Shown here: one piece after another, positions 34,040 to 44,091 of the stretch
Layout: every line of letters begins with the position of its first letter
Position numbering within the stretch: position 1 is the stretch's first letter
Origin: Stachybotrys elegans
Lineage: Eukaryota > Ascomycota > Sordariomycetes > Hypocreales > Stachybotryaceae
Assembly: GCA_020746835.1 (NCBI GenBank)
Contig: JAGPNK010000018.1
Location: 186,001 to 250,000 of the forward strand
Length of the DNA: 64,000 nucleotides
Reading direction: 5' to 3'
Notes under the pieces: model-generated
Told to the model about the DNA's origin: nothing
Database searches by the model: none
Seen by the model: the letters and a program-made list of their open reading frames with translations, nothing else
Made by a program: the position numbers and the translations under genes

Positions 34040-35386
34040 TCACTGCCACTCATACCTTTTGGAGCTGTTAGACCCTAACATAATTCCCTCTACCTCTGTA
34101 ACAGTATCCTCAATAATACCAGCAGAATCGGCCAACAAAAGCATAGCAGATACAAGGCGTCGAATCGCTTCTCTTGGGTTACCTCCCATCAGCTCATTGC
34201 AATGTCCTTGCAATAAGACTACTAGCTGCTGTAGTGTTGCTGCCTGATTCTCGGGCCCAACAAAGAGAGCAAGATACTTATAAACAGCATGAGTGCTATA
34301 AGCCCGCTCCTTGACCTCGCACACAGGTAAGCTGGCCACCAAGGCTGACTGTGGTTCATCTTGCCCAGGAAAGGTAATTTTAATCCTTGACTTATGAATG
34401 GGACTTGCTGCCTCAGAAATTCCTCGAATCATACTTTCCAAGTGGATTAAAGCAGTGATGTACTGCTTCTGGGAGGCTCGTACGAGCAACAACCCCATAT
34501 GTTCTGCCAACTGTCGTACAAACTTATTGGATATCTGCAAGCAGTGGCGAGGGGCCGTTACCAGATCAATTCCAAGACCCTTGATGATAAGTCGGCCAGG
34601 CTCATGCTTGCGTTCGAACTGTGGCTCGAAGCTGTAAGGTTGTATACCTAGGGTCTCAAGTAGTTGACGCATATCGTGGACAATAGGTATCTTCTGACCC
34701 AAGATAAGCTGATGGTACTCTTTCGTGACAGGCGAGTATAGAATGGCTCTGTCCAAGTGTGCATCAATCGCGCCTTTGATGTCCGATTCAGCAGAGTCTC
34801 CGACCATGATTGCAGTCTCCGCAGATGCATCGAATTTCTGTAATGCATACTGGAATATACGAACATCCGGCTTTGCGTAACAGGCCTCCTCTGATGTAAT
34901 GACGCAATCAACATGTTGATATACTCCAATGTCTTTTGCCTTGGTCTCCTGATCTTCAATCTGGCCATTGGTAAGAATAGCAAGATGGTAGTCCGTCCGC
35001 TCCCGTAGTCGAACTAGGGTCTCAATGCTGCCTGGGGTTGCTCGTCGGCTTTCCTGGTATGCTGGCTTGTAAATACTTCGGAACTCCTTGATATCGCCCA
35101 TGCTTGGTTCTGGCAACCCGAGATCCGTAAAGAAAAGCCGAACTTTCTTGATGTCAGCCTCTTCGTAGGTGATATCTCTGGCTAGGTAGGCATCGTATGC
35201 CTGCTGAAGGGCACTATTGTAGTGTTCAATGAGGTCCTCCACACCCTTGCTTTGTAGAGTAATGTATCTCTTTTGTACGGCGACAACAGCGGTGCGCATG
35301 GAGTGGTAGTGATCAAAAAGAGTATTGTCGAGGTCGAAGAGAATGACTCTTGGTGTGGTCTCTGGGGCTTCCAAGGACTGCGCCAT
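34040..35386 (-). CDS. HAD-superfamily hydrolase with long C-terminal extension
   Basis: An intronless frame of 448 residues from the ATG at 35386. Residues about 12-240 form a haloacid-dehalogenase-like (YjjG-type) hydrolase: the nucleophile loop FDLDNTLFD (Asp18, Asp20), motif II ILTNGQ, a lysine in AKPDVRIF and motif IV VGDSAESD. Together these predict Mg-dependent phosphatase activity on a small phosphorylated metabolite, possibly a nucleotide. The C-terminal 200 residues or so are not part of a usual HAD fold. They are helical, and I do not recognise them; a domain fusion is possible. A cap domain lies between motifs I and II. Confidence 0.85.
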   Translation of the reverse strand: MAQSLEAPETTPRVILFDLDNTLFDHYHSMRTAVVAVQKRYITLQSKGVEDLIEHYNSALQQAYDAYLARDITYEEADIKKVRLFFTDLGLPEPSMGDIKEFRSIYKPAYQESRRATPGSIETLVRLRERTDYHLAILTNGQIEDQETKAKDIGVYQHVDCVITSEEACYAKPDVRIFQYALQKFDASAETAIMVGDSAESDIKGAIDAHLDRAILYSPVTKEYHQLILGQKIPIVHDMRQLLETLGIQPYSFEPQFERKHEPGRLIIKGLGIDLVTAPRHCLQISNKFVRQLAEHMGLLLVRASQKQYITALIHLESMIRGISEAASPIHKSRIKITFPGQDEPQSALVASLPVCEVKERAYSTHAVYKYLALFVGPENQAATLQQLVVLLQGHCNELMGGNPREAIRRLVSAMLLLADSAGIIEDTVTEVEGIMLGSNSSKRYEWQ

Positions 35387-35695
35387 GGTTTGTTCATGAG
35401 AGAAACGGAGTATGGAGGACACTTAATTCAAGGCCAGAAAGTTGATAGAGAATAATTATGCCAGCGAATTCGAATTGTAAAATTTCCAGTTCTGCCAGCT
35501 CGAAAGCTTCGCGATTCCTATCCCAAGCTTTATTCGACGTAACCTTCCGAACATATTTCACAATAAAGTTGAACCGTAATATGAGGAATTTTCTTGCCTT
35601 TTATCATTTTGATATCCATGACCACGTAACTTTTCTTGATGACAAGATCACAGTCTGCCTACTGCCTAACCTTCGATGGGTCTTGTAAATTCTAT

Positions 35696-35916
35696 GATGA
35701 GGAAAAGAGTGTGCAGTGTAGGGTGTAAGCAGTAGAGAGCAAATAAACAGTAGAGGTGGTGCCTAGTGCCCCGGCAACCAATGCAGTTGTAAACAGTAGA
35801 GAGAAATAACAATGAGGCCATCGTCAGGCTGCCCGTACAGGGTAGCCGACTGGCCGAGTGGCCGAGCCACAGGTGGCTGCGACTTCGTCACAAGCCACAC
35901 ATGCGCAGGCATGTGA
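35696..35916. mobile_element. 221-bp insertion carrying repeat R2 copy 2, with 14-bp direct repeats
   Basis: The insert is flanked by perfect copies of CTTGTAAATTCTAT at 35682-35695 and 35917-35930, as expected for a target-site duplication. Its first 105 bases (35697-35802) match the repeat at 28059-28164. Its second half is GC-richer, and TGGCCGAGTGG matches a Pol III A box. A 14-bp duplication fits target-primed retrotransposition (LINE/SINE-like) better than an LTR element. No coding frame is present. Confidence 0.72.
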
Positions 35917-35996
35917 CTTGTAAATTCTATACTTCATTTCACCATCCTCTCAGCTGCCCTGGACCTCATCCGGCCTGGATCAAGTATCTGCGCTGC

Positions 35997-36651
35997 CTAG
36001 TACTCGCAGACATCGCAAACCGGTTTGAAGGAGCAGATGCGCCAGTAATACACCGCTGGGAAGCTTTGACTGCTAAACGACTCGCCGCAAACGAAATTCT
36101 CCGCCTCGGGCAAACCCGTATCGTCACCAGGTGTATGCTCACCATTGATGAAGTACAGCACATCGGTGGGCGCCGCAGGCCTTTCCCACGTGTTAAGGAG
36201 TGCCCCGTTGGCGAACCAGCCGGAGATGCTCTCCTCTTCTTCGAGCGCACCGTCAAACGGAACAACAACGGCACCGCGGCCACCGTTCCAGGACTCGTCG
36301 CCGATGATGTCGCAGGCCCCGTTGAGTACCCAGACGTGGCCGTTGTTGTCGATCTCTGGGTCGCCACCGGTGCCAATCGTGCCAAATTCGCTGAATACCA
36401 TGATGTAGCGGAAGGGGTGGCCCTCGCGATGCGGGTTGCCGCGGCAGTAGCCTTGGGCTTCTTCTTGATGCTGACGTCTTGAGAGACTAGAGTCATGATT
36501 AGTGCCGCTTTTCCATGAAGTTTTCTAAGAATGCCTGTAGATGTTGGAGCATGAATACGTGGACGTACGTGTTGAGCTCGTTGCTTTCAGTGGGAGCAGC
36601 GCATGCGAGGGCAGCGAGGCTGGCGAGGGCAAGGGACTTGGACAGCTGCAT
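35997..36651 (-). CDS. Small secreted protein, cysteine-containing, function unknown
   Basis: Two exons (36569-36651 and 35997-36477) with a 91-bp GTACGT..TCAAG intron give 187 residues. The first exon encodes a clear signal peptide (MQLSKSLALASLAALACAAP). The mature protein joins as NELNTRQHQEEAQGYC and continues through a Gly/Asp/Asn-rich stretch (GTIGTGGDPEIDNNGHVWV) to a C-terminus with clustered cysteines (ICSFKPVCDVCEY). Six mature cysteines could form disulfides. I recognise no family. It has the size and secretion of an effector-like or extracellular protein, but that is inference. Repeat R2 copy 2 is inserted about 80 bases beyond its stop codon. Confidence 0.72.
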
Positions 36652-37240
36652 GTTGATAGTTCTGGTAGGTGGGATAACTCCGGGGATGATGGTTTTTGTC
36701 TTGAAAGTTGGGCTTGCGAAATCTTTTGTCAATTGGCAAACCAGGCGGCAACCATGAGCTCTTTTATAGTTGCGCGGCCATCAAGCAATACGGGCCGTGG
36801 GCGTGCTTGGATCACCAACCTCTGTCCATCATTATGCGATATTCACTTGGCGTTGTTAATCGGCGATGCCGGAACCACGTTTAGGCTATGCAGTGCCCTC
36901 TCGGCGTTGTAGAATGTACTTTGAGGTTGTATTTTGTTGAATCTTCTCGTGGTAGGGAAATGACGAATGCCACGGTGCCAAGGCCCGAGGCATGGAATCC
37001 TACCTTGCGAGAGATGTATTCTCATACTCAAATCTTCTTGAAGGATTGGTTATGTTACTCATCATCATCATCCAGGGGTCGTCGACCAGCACCCCAGTCC
37101 TCTCTTCAAAGATATTCCAAGATCTTCAACTTCATAGAGCGCAAGGAAGTTTCTTAATGCTGCTATTAATAAAGCACATAATTCTGTAATTGGTGGTGCG
37201 TACAACCTACAATTCATTTCATAAATTATAATTTAATAAG
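36652..37240. other. Intergenic stretch, no gene seen
   Basis: Promoter region of the small secreted protein gene, then DNA leading into the HET scrap. No supported frame. Confidence 0.45.
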
Positions 37241-37684
37241 ATGAGCCTCGACATTTATCACAATCACAATCTTACGCGCCATTGGAGGGCTGAGAAGTTT
37301 CTAGACATGGAAAGGGAACTGCCCGTGTCACTGGAGCAGTTGAAAGCCATAGAGGTCCTGATATCGCGTAGCTGGTTCCGCCGGCTCTGGGTGCGTCAGG
37401 GAGTTCTTCTGTCGGGCAACGGCACTATCGCCCTTGTCGGCATTCCGTTGCTGCATTTCTCGGGTGCGATTGAGTTGATTGGCGTCAAGGGCGCGACCCT
37501 GAAGGCCAAGCTTCCGCTCCATCTGTCCATTGACTTCTTCAACATGCGCAGCTTTTCACTCATGCGGCGGGGCAGAGAAAGCGAGAGTTGCGTGGCTCAT
37601 CAGACATGGGACTGCACACCACGCGTGGACGAAGTAAAAGACGCTGGAGTAGTTTCTCTAAGTCCGTCTGAAGTGAAAATCTAA
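37241..37684 (+). pseudogene. HET-domain remnant
   Basis: The frame of 147 codons contains one recognisable piece, LISRSWFRRLWVRQGVLLSG, corresponding to the conserved RxWFxRxWVxQE segment in the middle of HET domains. The essential Gln-Glu reads Gln-Gly. The N-terminal YEALSYxWG and CINQ motifs are absent, and what follows is not HET-like. This is a decayed fragment rather than a working incompatibility gene. Confidence 0.65.
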
Positions 37685-37804
37685 CCTCCTTGGAAGCCTC
37701 ATATTTGACAGCTCCTCTGCTTGGATTCGATTCATAGAAGCATGATCCCAGTTTGCTCTAGATTGTCCGGAACTCCTTACTTGGCTTGACCGTTGTGACG
37801 GGCA

Positions 37805-38700
37805 TTAATTTCCTTTGGGTGGCAGTCGGCTTGCAAGGAATGCCTCTATCTCTTCCAGCTCCTCCAAGCAAGCGGAATGATCCATGCCTCTGTGAGATCA
37901 TGTCAGCACACTGCTGCTGACAGAATGGACGCGCGAAACAATACTCACCGGTAGACTTTGAGTGTGACATCATAGCCCTCAGAGCTGAGCAGCTTCTGAG
38001 ACTCATTAGCCCACTCAAACCGAACAACGGGGTCCATGTCGCCATGTGCCATCAGGACAGGCGTCGCCTTGTTGAGGTTGTCGGCAGGCAAGTGGCTCTT
38101 GAAAGATCCGCTGAGGGGTAGCCAGGCAGACATTCCAATGATGCCTGCGAGCTTGACGGCGGATGTCAGGCCCGAGAAGAGACTCATGGCACCACCCTGG
38201 GAGAAGCCTCCGAGGACAATCCGCTCGGACGGGATTCCGTTGGATATCTCAGCCTGCACCAGGGAGTTGATGTAGGACTGGGAACGAAGAATGCCTGGGG
38301 CGTCTTCCTCAATAAGGCCAGCCTTGAGCTGTTCCATTGTTCCACCGAGAGTTTTCTAATGCCAAGATCAGCATGTGGACGCGGGCGCTGGTGGACAGCA
38401 TATGGCAGGGCGAGCTACAATGTCGAACCAACCGGGCATCGCCATGCCTCCGTTCTAGACACAAAGTCAGAGCTAGTTTGGGCTTGGTCCATCGGGTTGG
38501 CGTACGAGGGTAATTGGCAGCGAGGGTGCGTGTGGCAGAATGAATTTAACCTCGTTGAGCCTCTGCTTTCTTAAAAAGTGGTCGACTGCCGATCGCCAGC
38601 CGTGGCCCGAGTCGCCCAAGCCATGGAGGATGATGACGGTGGCGGTGTGTCGGCTAGTGGCCGGGACCACAATGGGTGATGCGTAGCGAAGGGAAGCCAT
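37805..38700 (-). CDS. Acyl-protein thioesterase / carboxylesterase (APT family)
   Basis: Four exons (38506-38700, 38419-38454, 37949-38355, 37805-37889) join in frame to 240 residues. The 36-nt second exon encodes NGGMAMPGWFDI, a family hallmark, and confirms both flanking introns. The alpha/beta-hydrolase triad is Ser129 in GFSQGG, Asp185 in HGDMDPVV and His217 in GMDHSACL. The oxyanion loop LHGLGDSGHGW lies near residue 27. Length matches yeast and human APT1. The family removes palmitate from S-acylated proteins and hydrolyses lysophospholipids in the cytosol. Annotations as phospholipase/carboxylesterase refer to the same fold. Confidence 0.92.
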
Positions 38701-39326
38701 GCTGGACGCGATACAGATGGAGGCACCGGATTGATGACGCTGAAGCTTGTCGTGTTGATTGTCGATTGCCGATTGTCGATTGTCAGGGAGTCATTTAGCG
38801 CGCTTGACGGACCCACATAGATGGAAATGCACGTGACTTTACTTGACATTGGAGGAGCCTACCCTAAAGTGATGCTCACGGCCAATGACTAGCCGTTCAT
38901 GTCTCCTTCATCTTGCTACATCAAGTATGTTAATACTCGACATAGCGCGTCTTCAATGCCTCATCATACTTGCTGCAAGGGACATATCTGACGGGTGATG
39001 GAATACCATTATGAAGAGTCAAAGCGTCCCCAGCACGACGCCCTGCGAATGATCTGGACCCAAACGTGGGCTGGAAGTGGAGAACACTATTCTTTTAGGG
39101 CGCGCCTTCACAAACTTTTCCCGTGCGACGATGGTGGTGAATTCTAGAAGCCTTCTGCGACTCTCTTTGCGATTATAAATAGCTTCTGGCGAATCTGCTA
39201 TACACCGCGATAAATGGACATGTTCAATTACTTGCCGGTGCTATAATTCGACTGTCATTTCGGACCCTCCCCAAACCGAATATCGTTCTGTTCCCGTGTC
39301 AGATACATTGCGGCTCTCCTACATTC
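38701..39326. other. Intergenic stretch between divergent genes
   Basis: Shared upstream region of the thioesterase (minus) and acetyltransferase (plus). A short tandem of TGTCGATTG-like units near 38755-38785 is the only structure noted. Confidence 0.45.
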
Positions 39327-39890
39327 ATGCCACAACTCGTCGCCATGTCCTCATCGCCAGTACATATCCGCAATGCCGTTCCCGAAGACATACCGTACAT
39401 TGCAGGCATTGGGCGACGGGTATTCAGCACATCATTTGGACACACAGTCACACCAGAACAACTTGAAGAGTATCTCCAGAGCGCATACAGCATAGAAGCT
39501 GTCACTCGCGACATGGAAAACACCGACAAAGACTGGATCGTTGCGACCGATTCTGAGGATGGAACAATCATGGGGTTCAGCCTGCTCACCCGCGGAACCA
39601 GCGAGCCATGCCTAGCCCATCTCGAGAGCCTAATCGAGTTCCAACGCGTTTACGTCGACATGCGCTTCCAGGGACGGGGCATAGCAATGCTGCTAATGGC
39701 AGAAATGGAGGCAATTGCCAAGAAGACCGGGTATAAGAATATCTGGCTTGGTGTATGGGAGGAAAACCGCCGGGCGCAACGGGTTTACGGCAAGATGGGC
39801 TTCAAAGTGGTTGGGGACCATATGTTTGACGTTGGAGGTGACATTCAGCGCGATCTCGTCATGCTCAAAACCATTGAGAGTTTGGCATGA
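39327..39890 (+). CDS. GNAT-family N-acetyltransferase
   Basis: An intronless frame of 187 residues starting at an ATG; a second ATG (MSSSPVHIRNA) six codons on is equally plausible. The GNAT order is visible: N-terminal IRNAVPEDIPYIAGI, a central strand IMGFSLL, the acetyl-CoA pyrophosphate loop RFQGRGIAMLLM (Arg/Gln-X-X-Gly-X-Gly/Ala) and the last strand/helix IWLGVWEENRRAQRVYGKMGF. Members transfer acetyl groups to amines of small molecules, peptides or proteins. The acceptor is unknown. The protein has no targeting signal, so it is probably cytosolic. Confidence 0.9.
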   Translation: MPQLVAMSSSPVHIRNAVPEDIPYIAGIGRRVFSTSFGHTVTPEQLEEYLQSAYSIEAVTRDMENTDKDWIVATDSEDGTIMGFSLLTRGTSEPCLAHLESLIEFQRVYVDMRFQGRGIAMLLMAEMEAIAKKTGYKNIWLGVWEENRRAQRVYGKMGFKVVGDHMFDVGGDIQRDLVMLKTIESLA

Positions 39891-40379
39891 GGGGACCACA
39901 GCCGTCCCTGTCTGTCCGATAAAGTGTAAAGCCAGAGAAGGCGTTGAACATTGATAACGTCTCGAATTAGAGGTGTGGCCTCTTTCAGCCAGCCACATTA
40001 CCAAGATTAGCGTTTGGCCCGGCCCCGAGCACTTGCATCATTGCTCACACGAAATACTGGGTGGAAGTTCTTGGCAGATGGATCGGCTTACGCCTCTCCG
40101 GGTATGATCCGGACATAAACCATTTCCATCCTTCTACCCGATTTCCGGAGGTGATAGATCTCCCAGGACCCGAGCCATCTCTACCTAGGTCTTCCCTTGA
40201 ATTGAACGGGGACGGAGTGTTTGAGAAGCTGACACTGCACTGCCCTGTCTAGCTCCCGCTCACCGACTCCCATCTTGCAAGCAACATTGCTGGTTCATCC
40301 CCGCCATCCGCTGTCAAACAGCATTGCTACACCGCCAAAACTCGCTGAGATCATACATGTGCTAGCAACAGCGGAAATA
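39891..40379. other. Intergenic stretch, no gene seen
   Basis: 3' region of the acetyltransferase and promoter of the first MFS transporter. The transporter frame is open back to 40275 but has no ATG before 40380. Confidence 0.45.
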
Positions 40380-41990
40380 ATGGAAGGGAATGCCGCCATG
40401 TTGGACCTGCGTGAAAGGGACATTAAGGAAATGAACGACTCGGAGTTGGCAGATGAGTCCAAAGGGGAAGCAACACCGAATCCTGGCACAACATCCGCAA
40501 GCCAGACGCTGGGGCTGAGCGCTTTGGATCCCTCTTTCCCTCTGTCGGAGCTTCTCCGATCCGGCGGCATTTCAACCCACCATGAGATGGCATCGAGTAT
40601 CCACAAACAGTTCCAATCCCCATTCTCCTGGCCGCTGCGGAGAAAGGCGGCAGTTCTCACAAGCCCCTTCTTTGCTGCCATGCTGGCCGCCTACTCTGCG
40701 GGCGCATACGCCATGGCGGCTCCGCCGCTGCAGCAGAGGTGGCAGGTGACCCCCACCGAGTTCAACATCGGCATCACGATATTCGTCGCCGGGTTCGGCT
40801 TCGCGCCGATGACCCTCGCACCCGTCAGCGAGGCGTACGGCCGGTACTGGGTGTTTGTGGGGTCCGGCGTTGTCTTTTTCCTCGGAACCCTGGGATGTGC
40901 CCTGACAAACAGCTACGCCGGCATGTTGGTCTCGAGACTGGTCACTGGCTCGGGCGCCTCCGTCTTCGCGACGCTAACCGGAGGCGTGGTCGGCGATGTT
41001 TTCCGGAAGGAAGATAGGAACACGCCGATGGCGCTCTACTCGCTGGCCATTCTCGTGGGGACTGGATTAGGTCCACTGATAAGCGGTATAACGGTGGACC
41101 GCCTCGGATGGCGATGGATATTCTACCTCCAGCTGGTTTTCATTGGCTCGACAACCTTGGCCATCTTACTGACCTTCACCGAGACCCGCAGCAACGTGCT
41201 GCTGCAAAGGAAATGCGCCGCCCTCAACTCTTGCATGGAACGGCGAGGCTATTCCCTCCGCTTCCAGTCCCAATTCGCGGAAGAGGGCTTCGATCTCAAC
41301 ATCATATGGAAAAGCTTCGCATTCCCCATGAGATTGCTCATCACGGAGCCCGTCGTGTTCTGCTTTTCCATGTGGGCATCGTTTGCTTGGGCAATTCTAT
41401 ACATGCAGTTTAATAGCATCGGGATCGTCTTCCGGGACGTTTACGGGTTCGATAGCACGCGAGTCGGGGCAGTCTTTACAGCTGTTATTGTGGCATCCAT
41501 CTTATCCACATGCTTGGCTATCTGCCAGAATCATGTCCTTCTCAGGCTATGGCCTCACAGAATGGCCACTCCAGAAGGTCGGCTGCTGTCTCCGTCACTT
41601 CAATCCATTCTTCTCCCCATCGGGCTTTTTTGGTTCGGGTGGACAGCCAGGGCCAACGTGTCATGGGTCTCACCTGCGCTCGCGATCGCATCCTGCACCA
41701 TGGGGATCTTCAGTATCTACCTGGCTGTCTTCAACTATCTCGCGGATACATATGGTCCTTTTGGTTCGTCTGCCCAGGCCGCACAAAGCATGTGCCGGAA
41801 CCTGCTAGCGGGGATATTCCCCCTAGTAACCCATATCATGCTGCGAAACCTAACCTACGCCGGGGCCGGCAGTCTTCTAGGCGGCCTGGGATTAGTTTTG
41901 ACAGCCATCCCCTGGGCCTTGTCGTTTTACGGTCATCAAATTCGGGCCAGAAGCCTCTTTGCCAAGACAGTTATTGAGATGCATCATTAA
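40380..41990 (+). CDS. MFS transporter, drug:H+ antiporter-1 (DHA1) type
   Basis: An intronless gene of 536 residues from the first ATG in frame (40380). A polar N-terminus of about 90 residues precedes twelve hydrophobic segments. Family signatures are visible: the loop after TM2 reads LAPVSEAYGRYWVF, TM4 has VSRLVTGSGASVF, and TM5 contains GTGLGPLISGITVDRLGWRWIFY, the antiporter motif C region. A long central loop separates the two six-helix halves. DHA1 members export drugs, toxic metabolites or polyamines at the plasma membrane using the proton gradient. The substrate is unknown, and no biosynthetic cluster surrounds it. Confidence 0.9.
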   Translation: MEGNAAMLDLRERDIKEMNDSELADESKGEATPNPGTTSASQTLGLSALDPSFPLSELLRSGGISTHHEMASSIHKQFQSPFSWPLRRKAAVLTSPFFAAMLAAYSAGAYAMAAPPLQQRWQVTPTEFNIGITIFVAGFGFAPMTLAPVSEAYGRYWVFVGSGVVFFLGTLGCALTNSYAGMLVSRLVTGSGASVFATLTGGVVGDVFRKEDRNTPMALYSLAILVGTGLGPLISGITVDRLGWRWIFYLQLVFIGSTTLAILLTFTETRSNVLLQRKCAALNSCMERRGYSLRFQSQFAEEGFDLNIIWKSFAFPMRLLITEPVVFCFSMWASFAWAILYMQFNSIGIVFRDVYGFDSTRVGAVFTAVIVASILSTCLAICQNHVLLRLWPHRMATPEGRLLSPSLQSILLPIGLFWFGWTARANVSWVSPALAIASCTMGIFSIYLAVFNYLADTYGPFGSSAQAAQSMCRNLLAGIFPLVTHIMLRNLTYAGAGSLLGGLGLVLTAIPWALSFYGHQIRARSLFAKTVIEMHH

Positions 41991-42688
41991 AGTAGGAACC
42001 AAGCCACGACTTTGACTTTGGATGAAAATCAGAAACTTATGCCTGTTTCCGAATGTACCACGTGCTGGTAATGTTTTTTCGCCTACACCCATGTCTCTCC
42101 AAGCCACTGGTTCGGTCAGGCACAGGCCCTGCCGGTGAGCAGGGGAAGCTGTCAGGTCCAGACTTCGGGTCCCAAGGACAACATACGCGCCCCCTGGTCT
42201 GCAGAATTTTCATCGTTCCAAAATAAGCTTGATCCCTGCCTCATGAGAACAGAGTCAACGAGACAACGAGCAACATTCTTCTTTCCAAGCACTTTCAACA
42301 GACGATTTGGCACATATCACTCGGAGGATACCCGCTATGGATACCGAGTATCTGGATGCCATCGTGACAGGAGCTTCTGAATGGCCGGTTCTTATGGATA
42401 TCAACCCGAGAGCTATTCCGAGCCCAAGATCCGGCTAGTTCCCGGTGCCAACCCCACCGTTGATATTAATGGCCCACTTGCAACGGTGCGAGGTCCGAAG
42501 GCGGAGAAAGGAGATCGCTGCCGCGCTATCTGGTATCGATTTCTTCTTTTGCCTCCGTCACTTCCCATTTCTCTGGACGTAGGTGAAAATTTCGGCCGTT
42601 TTTCTGGTGATTTTCCTTGTTTTCGCGAGTCCAAATCCATATTTCAGCGTCTGAGTTAGCTGTCTACTCTGTAGCATCGAATAACTTC
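41991..42688. other. Intergenic stretch between two MFS genes
   Basis: About 700 bases between tandem plus-strand transporters. Complementary short frames at 42381-42659 and 42413-42640 mirror each other and are not called. Confidence 0.45.
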
Positions 42689-44091
42689 ATGGACCGTAAA
42701 TCCGCCATGGCGGTCTCCGTCGAGTCTTGCGACGGGCCGGAAGATCAGCTCCGCTCGCAGGACCTCAGCTCTATCGAAGCTCAAACAGAGAAACCTGACA
42801 ACGACCTACAGCGCCCGGCACAAAGCCCTCCCCCATTGGGACCTCCTCCGGATGGAGGCCTTACAGCTTGGACGCAAGTCGCCATGGGCTGGCTAATTAT
42901 CTTTACGGCCTGGGGCTATGTCAACTCCTTTGGCAGCTTCCAGACTTACTACACATCGACGCTGCCACATACGCCCTCGGAGATCTCCTGGATTGGGTCT
43001 ATCCAAACCTGGCTCACCTTTTTCTTATCTGCCGTCTCAGGCCGCCTGCTCGATGCCGGCTACTTCCTGCCGACAGTCATTGTGGGCTCGCTCTGTCAGG
43101 TCGTGGGAATTTTCCTCATGAGTGTGTCGACGCAGTACTGGCAGCTCATGCTGACTCAAGGTGTCCTGACTGGAATCGGCAGTGGCCTCTTCTTCACTCC
43201 GTCAGTGGCCATTATCTCAACTTATTTCCTCAAGCGCCGTGCTATCGCTGTCGGTGTCGCCACCACAGGCAACTCCATCGGAGGTTTGGTCTACCCCCTC
43301 GTGGTTCGGGAGCTGATCCCTCGTGTTGGGTTTGCATGGACAACAAGGGCAATCGGCTTTATCAACCTCGCCGCGCTTGGATTGGCCTGCACCTTTCTCC
43401 GTCCTCGACTACCCCCTCGCAAGTCGGGACCTATCATTGACTGGAGTGCATTTAAAGAACCAGTCTATCTGGCTTATGCGTCTGGTTTATTCTTTATGAT
43501 CTGGGGTGTCTTCTTTACGCTTTATTATGTGAGGCTATCAATCTTCACATCCTCCCGGCCTTCAGCGCTAACAATACATAGCTTGGGTCTTATGGACATG
43601 ATACCTTGAACATGACATTCCCCGAAGCAGCCATCCTTATAACGCTTATCAATGGGTGCGGCCTTCCAGCGCGAGTCTTGATTCCGTTGATTGCCGATCG
43701 CTATGGAACATTGAATGCCATGGCTGCATCTTGTCTCTCACTCACCATCGTTGCCTTTTGTTGGTTGGCTGTTAGTGACTTGCCTGGTGTGTACGTCTTT
43801 GCCTGCCTTTACGGAATTACCAACGGCGCCTATCAATCTTTGATGCCCACCGGAGTCGCCTCTATCACCAAGCAGATGGATAAGGTGGGCACCAGAATGG
43901 GCATGATGTTTAGCATTCTATCGATTGCAGGCTTGACAGGCCCGCCGATCGCAGGAGAAATTCTTGCTGCTGGGTCAGGTAGCTACACAGGTCCGATCAT
44001 ATGGGCGGCTGTAGCGAGCGTCCTTGGTAGTATGTCGATGGTGGTAGCGAGAGGTTTTGTTGGGGGCTGGAAATTACATGTCAAGCTCTGA
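42689..44091 (+). CDS. MFS transporter, monocarboxylate-porter-like (MCT/MCH)
   Basis: Two exons (42689-43528 and 43582-44091) with a 53-bp GTGAGG..ATAG intron give 449 residues. The MCT hallmark DGGLTAWTQV starts TM1, after a Pro-rich N-terminus (PPPLGPPPDGG). Twelve hydrophobic segments follow. Typical features are YVNSFGSFQTYY in TM1, GSLCQVVGIFLMS, and FLKRRAIAVGVATTGNSIGG around TM4-5. The intron lies between TM7 and TM8, and the join reads LYYLGSYGHDTL. Fungal members of this family often transport riboflavin or other acids rather than lactate, so the substrate is open. It is the second transporter in a tandem pair, but the two are different subfamilies. Confidence 0.9.

Noticed and set aside
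35840..35890. Possible tRNA gene in the 221-bp insertion
   Set aside because: Only an A-box-like TGGCCGAGTGG is present; there is no T-arm B box at the right spacing and no cloverleaf.
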